From: Bryobacteraceae bacterium
GTDB taxonomy: Bacteria > Acidobacteriota > Terriglobia > Bryobacterales > Bryobacteraceae
Assembly (NCBI GenBank): GCA_025929455.1
Contig: JAICMB010000123.1
Span: forward strand, 1 to 8,424
DNA: 8,424 nucleotides
Direction of reading: 5' to 3'
Shown here: positions 5,988-8,424 of the stretch, one piece after another
Layout of the letters: each line of letters opens with the position of its first letter
Position numbering within the stretch: the stretch's first letter is position 1
Program-made: the position numbers and the translations under genes
Notes under the pieces: model-generated
The model's input: the letters and a program-made list of their open reading frames with translations, nothing else
What the model was told of the DNA's origin: nothing
Databases searched by the model: none

Positions 5988-6016
5988 CAGCGCCATGGAT
6001 CGTTACCATGGCGCTG
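5988..6016 (+). promoter_or_regulatory. Perfect 11-bp stem, 7-base loop, over the HD gene start
   Basis: CAGCGCCATGG (5988-5998) is exactly complementary to CCATGGCGCTG (6006-6016), with ATCGTTA between them. As RNA this hairpin would hold the ATG at 6008 in its 3' arm and the weak GGA (5997-5999) at the top of its 5' arm. The alternative ATG at 6017 is the first codon after the stem. There is no T-run, so it is not a standard terminator. It may be a translational switch or a protein-binding palindrome. Confidence 0.65.
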
Positions 6017-6568
6017 ATGACCCGCTCGGAAGCTTGGGATCTGCTGTGCGAGTTCACGAAGTCGGACAGTCTGCGGCGGCACGCCCTCGCGGTAGAGGCC
6101 TGCGTAGTAGCTTACGCCCGCCATTTCTGCGTCAATGAGGAACGGTGGTCCGTAACCGCGCTGCTGCACGATTTCGATTACGAAATGCACCCGGACGCCC
6201 CGGACCACCCCATGAAAGGCGAGCCGATCCTGGCCGAGCGCGGCATCGATGCCGAGATTCGCCGCGCCATTCTCTCACACGCGAATTACAGCGGCGTGCC
6301 GCGGGAATCTCTGCTCGAAAAGACGCTGTTCGCCTGCGATGAGGTCGCTGGCTTTTTGACCGCCGTTTCGTACGTCAAGCCGACGCGGTCTATCAGCGAA
6401 GTGGACGTGAAGTCCGTGCGCAAGAAGCTCAAGGACAAAGCGTTCGCGCGCTCAGTCAGCCGCGATGATATCACCAGTGGCGCCGCCGCCCTGGGCGTGG
6501 ACTTGGACGCACACATCGCATTCTGCATCGAAGCCATGCAAGCACGCGCCCCCGAGCTGGGGCTGTAG
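6008..6568 (+). CDS. HD-domain (HDIG type) phosphohydrolase
   Basis: Soluble 186-aa protein of the HD superfamily, metal-dependent phosphohydrolases acting on nucleotides or similar phosphate esters. Seen in order: H25 in L-R-R-H-A-L-A-V-E, the H54-D55 pair in A-L-L-H-D-F-D-Y-E, H67 in P-D-H-P-M-K, H91 in I-L-S-H-A-N-Y-S-G, and D111 in A-C-D-E-V-A-G. This is the usual metal-ligand set. A C-terminal helical part rich in Lys (S-V-R-K-K-L-K-D-K) follows. Length is typical for HDIG proteins such as the small hydrolases annotated near housekeeping genes. Start choice is uncertain: ATG 6008 lies in a hairpin with only a weak GGA upstream, while ATG 6017 directly follows it and would remove three residues. 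The gene overlaps the open tail of the broken gene upstream and converges with the PIN toxin gene 41 nt downstream. Substrate unknown. Confidence 0.92.
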   Translation: MALMTRSEAWDLLCEFTKSDSLRRHALAVEACVVAYARHFCVNEERWSVTALLHDFDYEMHPDAPDHPMKGEPILAERGIDAEIRRAILSHANYSGVPRESLLEKTLFACDEVAGFLTAVSYVKPTRSISEVDVKSVRKKLKDKAFARSVSRDDITSGAAALGVDLDAHIAFCIEAMQARAPELGL

Positions 6569-6609
6569 GCCGGTTAGAACTGTACCGCGCTGAGGAAGAA
6601 CATGGCGGC

Positions 6610-7041
6610 TTAACGGCTCAAAAGCTGTACCTGCAGATTTGCGAATTTTCGAAAGCCGCGGTCCAGAGTCACAACAGGCCAGGATGATGTCACCGCGAAC
6701 GCCGCGAGGTATGCGTCCGTGACGAGCTTTCCCGCAGGAGCCGCGTTCCTCAGGAAGTCTCGTAATTGCGATTCCAGCCCCTGCGGTTCCGGCGCAAAAT
6801 CCACCCGCTCGTCTTCGGCGAGTTGTTCGACAACATCCCAGGCCGCTGCGCAACTCATCGCGTATTTGCCCATTACCGCCGGAGTTGCGAGCAACCGTAC
6901 TACGCCGAGCTGAACAAGACGGCAAACACCCGCCTCTCCCGCGCCCAGACCTTCGAACCAACGCCGGGCAGATGCATGAAATTCGTGCTGCACGACGAGA
7001 AGCGCCAGGAAAACGTTGACGTCAGCCAAACATCGCTTCAT
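6610..7041 (-). CDS. vapC: VapC-type PIN-domain toxin ribonuclease
   Basis: PIN-domain Mg-dependent RNase of 143 aa, the toxin half of a VapBC module; family members cut tRNA or rRNA and stop growth. Seen: D7 in C-L-A-D-V-N-V-F-L-A-L, W28-F29 after a helix, C-R-L-V-Q-L-G-V-V-R-L-L (40-51, a block typical of the subgroup that has Gln where others have Glu), P-A-V-M-G (54-58), D109 in K-L-V-T-D-A-Y-L-A-A-F-A, and D127 in V-V-T-L-D-R-G-F. All acidic positions I expect are present, so it looks active. The start at 7041 has GGAG (7049-7052) 7 bases upstream and overlaps the end of the antitoxin frame by 20 nt, in another frame. The antitoxin upstream has a stop at codon 22, so coupling is lost, but this gene keeps its own ribosome-binding site. 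Convergent with the HD gene. Confidence 0.92.
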   Translation of the reverse strand: MKRCLADVNVFLALLVVQHEFHASARRWFEGLGAGEAGVCRLVQLGVVRLLATPAVMGKYAMSCAAAWDVVEQLAEDERVDFAPEPQGLESQLRDFLRNAAPAGKLVTDAYLAAFAVTSSWPVVTLDRGFRKFANLQVQLLSR

Positions 7042-7246
7042 CTATTTGCTCCGGGCTCAGTACACCGATCGAAGGTTCATCCATGCCACCAACCTCCGGC
7101 GGGGTTCGGCGCGTTTTGCGATGGCTCGGCGCGAGACTCTCCTCAACCGCTCGAAGAAAAAATTCTCGCAGCGATATTCCTTAGGACGCCGCGCTAACCT
7201 TCGCGCGGGTGAGCAACTCATCCGGCATCTCCACTGTCGTCCGCAT
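7022..7246 (-). pseudogene. VapB-like ribbon-helix-helix antitoxin with an in-frame stop at codon 22
   Basis: Reading the minus strand from ATG 7246, one frame gives M-R-T-T-V-E-M-P-D-E-L-L, T-R-A-K-V-S-A-A-S, then TAA (7181-7183). It continues G-I-S-L-R-E-F-F-L-R-A-V-E-E-S-L, a Pro/Arg linker, L-S-P-E-Q-I-D-E-A-M-F-G and TGA at 7022-7024. Apart from the single stop it is a normal 73-residue antitoxin: a DNA-binding beta strand, two helices with the stop in the turn between them, and a C-terminal toxin-binding part that overlaps the toxin start by 20 nt. One base change (GAA, AAA or CAA to TAA) explains the lesion; such proteins usually have Glu, Lys or Arg just before G-I-S-L-R-E. The MFS stop is only 9 nt upstream, so the module may be read from the transporter's transcript. 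Only a 21-residue fragment would be made unless the stop is read through or is a sequencing error. Confidence 0.85.
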
Positions 7247-7255
7247 ATTCCATAG

Positions 7256-8424
7256 TTATGGCATACTCGCGAGGCCACCGCGCTCGCGCGCCACCACCAT
7301 TCGCACCAGCACCGCCCCCATGACGGGCAGCGCCGCAAACGCCAGACACACCGCCGCAAAACCATGCTGCTCGATGAAGCCGCCCAGTGGCTTGGAGACG
7401 ATCGCTTGCATGGCGCCGTACGCGAAAACGAGGGCCGATACGCCGAACGCCGCGCGGCCGGCGCCGAAGATGTCTACCGGGATGGTGTAGAGATTCGTAC
7501 TCCAGGCGGCGATGGCGAAAAAACTGAGCGACATGCCGGCGGTGGCCAGCGCGGGTGATGCGACGAGCGGGAGCAGCGCCGTCGCTAACGCGAGCACGCC
7601 GGCCCACATGCAGACTCGGATGCGCGCGTCGGCGGCTTCGGCGCCGCGTTTAATGAAGCGCCATGAGAGCGAGCCGCCCGCGAACGCGCCCGCATAACCG
7701 GCCAGCGGGACGATCCAGGAATAGCCGGACGCGGCGGCGGGCGTGAGATGGCAAACGCGCACCAGATACGACGGAGACCAGTTCGTCCACAGGCTATAGA
7801 GCGTCATGCCGAGCATGTTGGCGGCAACAAGCGTCCATAGGCGCGGATCGCGGACCAGCTCGAAAGAGTTAACGCCGCTTTCGCCTGCCGCGCCGGCTTC
7901 AGCGGCGGCGGGGGGAACAGCGCGCGCGGTTGCGAGCCAGACCGGGATCCACACGACACTCAACAGCGCCACACTGTAGAACGCCCAGGGCCACGAATAT
8001 TGGTATGCGAAGAACACGGCGAGGCGCGGCGCGACGCCGGCTCCGATGCTCAGACCAAGTTGCGCGGTGGCAGCGCCGATGGCGCGCTCGGCGGCGGGGA
8101 GGTACAGGCCCACCATTTTGCCTGCCGCGGAGATGCCGGCGGCTTCCGCGATGCCCAGCAGCGCGCGCCACCACAGCAGCCCATTGACACTGTGCGCGAA
8201 TCCGGTGCCGGCGCTCGCGACCGCCCAGAGCAGGACCGCGTACGCCATGCCGCGATTCAAGCCCACACGATCCAGAAACCAGCCCATGAACGGCGCCGCG
8301 AGCGCGTAGCACAGTGAAAAAACCGACAGCAGCAGGCCGTAGTCAGCGTAGTTGAACGCGAACTCCGGACGCGTGCGCCAGATGTCGACCATGGTCGCGA
8401 GCACCTGGCGATCGAGGTAGTTAA
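7256..8424 (-). CDS. MFS transporter, 5' end cut off by the window edge
   Basis: Inner-membrane transporter of the major facilitator superfamily, about 12 helices expected. The frame is open to the window end, where N-Y-L-D-R-Q (8422-8405) precedes the GTG at 8404. This N-Y-L-D-R motif sits in the first helix of anion:cation symporter (hexuronate-type) MFS proteins, so that GTG is internal and some 10-25 residues lie outside. Numbering from 8404, motif A is G-W-F-L-D-R-V-G-L-N-R-G (41-52). R-A-L-L-G-I-A-E-A-A-G (80-90) and a long P-A-A-E-R-A-I-G-A-A-T segment follow. The central loop (around 170-185) is Ala/Glu-rich and linker-like, and the second half begins with F-E-L-V-R-D-P-R-L-W-T-L. The substrate cannot be fixed; sugar acids or other organic anions are typical for this subgroup. 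The stop TAA is 9 nt before the antitoxin start on the same strand. Confidence 0.95.
   Translation of the reverse strand, partial: NYLDRQVLATMVDIWRTRPEFAFNYADYGLLLSVFSLCYALAAPFMGWFLDRVGLNRGMAYAVLLWAVASAGTGFAHSVNGLLWWRALLGIAEAAGISAAGKMVGLYLPAAERAIGAATAQLGLSIGAGVAPRLAVFFAYQYSWPWAFYSVALLSVVWIPVWLATARAVPPAAAEAGAAGESGVNSFELVRDPRLWTLVAANMLGMTLYSLWTNWSPSYLVRVCHLTPAAASGYSWIVPLAGYAGAFAGGSLSWRFIKRGAEAADARIRVCMWAGVLALATALLPLVASPALATAGMSLSFFAIAAWSTNLYTIPVDIFGAGRAAFGVSALVFAYGAMQAIVSKPLGGFIEQHGFAAVCLAFAALPVMGAVLVRMVVARERGGLASMP

Noticed and set aside
6569..6609. Terminator between the convergent HD and PIN toxin genes
   Set aside because: No stem with a T-run is visible on either strand in these 41 bases.
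7057..7365. Minus-strand 102-codon ORF overlapping the antitoxin region
   Set aside because: Its protein is Arg/Cys/Trp-rich and unlike any family; the antitoxin frame next to it shows clear RHH features and the toxin overlap.
7899..8312. Minus- and plus-strand ORFs within the MFS gene
   Set aside because: Arg-rich frame shadows of a transporter that is continuous in its own frame.

Overview
The window looks like a chromosomal segment of a high-GC soil or environmental bacterium, most likely an Acidobacteriota member of the Bryobacterales/Solibacter type. This is an inference from the mixture seen: a PEP-CTERM protein, a stand-alone LON-domain protein, secreted families I associate with Acidobacteria, and a VapBC module of a type common there. 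No rRNA or marker gene confirms it.

Layout. Positions 1-3064 are orderly plus-strand genes: the 3' part of purB (adenylosuccinate lyase), a single-domain response regulator, a LON substrate-binding-domain protein, and a HAD-superfamily hydrolase coupled to the LON gene by an ATGA overlap. From about 3065 the character changes to accessory DNA. It holds a frameshifted gene for a small exported protein (3252-3830), a minus-strand Cas6-like RNA endonuclease gene with no CRISPR array or other cas genes nearby (3831-4610), a divergent PEP-CTERM exported protein with a near-consensus promoter (4791-5462), and a frameshifted, 5'-truncated remnant of another small family (5607-5954). These are followed by an HD-domain phosphohydrolase whose proposed start codon lies inside a perfect 11-bp hairpin (6008-6568). 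The last part, all minus strand, reads MFS transporter (5' end outside the window), VapB-like antitoxin, VapC-like PIN toxin.

Main points for a second look. (1) The antitoxin gene (7022-7246) is readable in one frame from a ribbon-helix-helix start to a 20-nt overlap with the toxin, but codon 22 is TAA, while the PIN toxin looks intact. (2) Two other genes are broken by single-base differences in short T runs (3763-3765 and 5730-5733). (3) Cas6 is an orphan. (4) The HD gene start is buried in a hairpin. The core-type genes are undamaged and the lesions fall in accessory genes, which suggests real decay, although homopolymer sequencing errors could explain the two frameshifts. I see no complete new multi-gene system. 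The best candidates for unusual biology are the toxin without a readable antitoxin and the solitary Cas6.

No tRNA, rRNA, insertion sequence or CRISPR array was recognised, and no gene-free stretch exceeds 300 bases.
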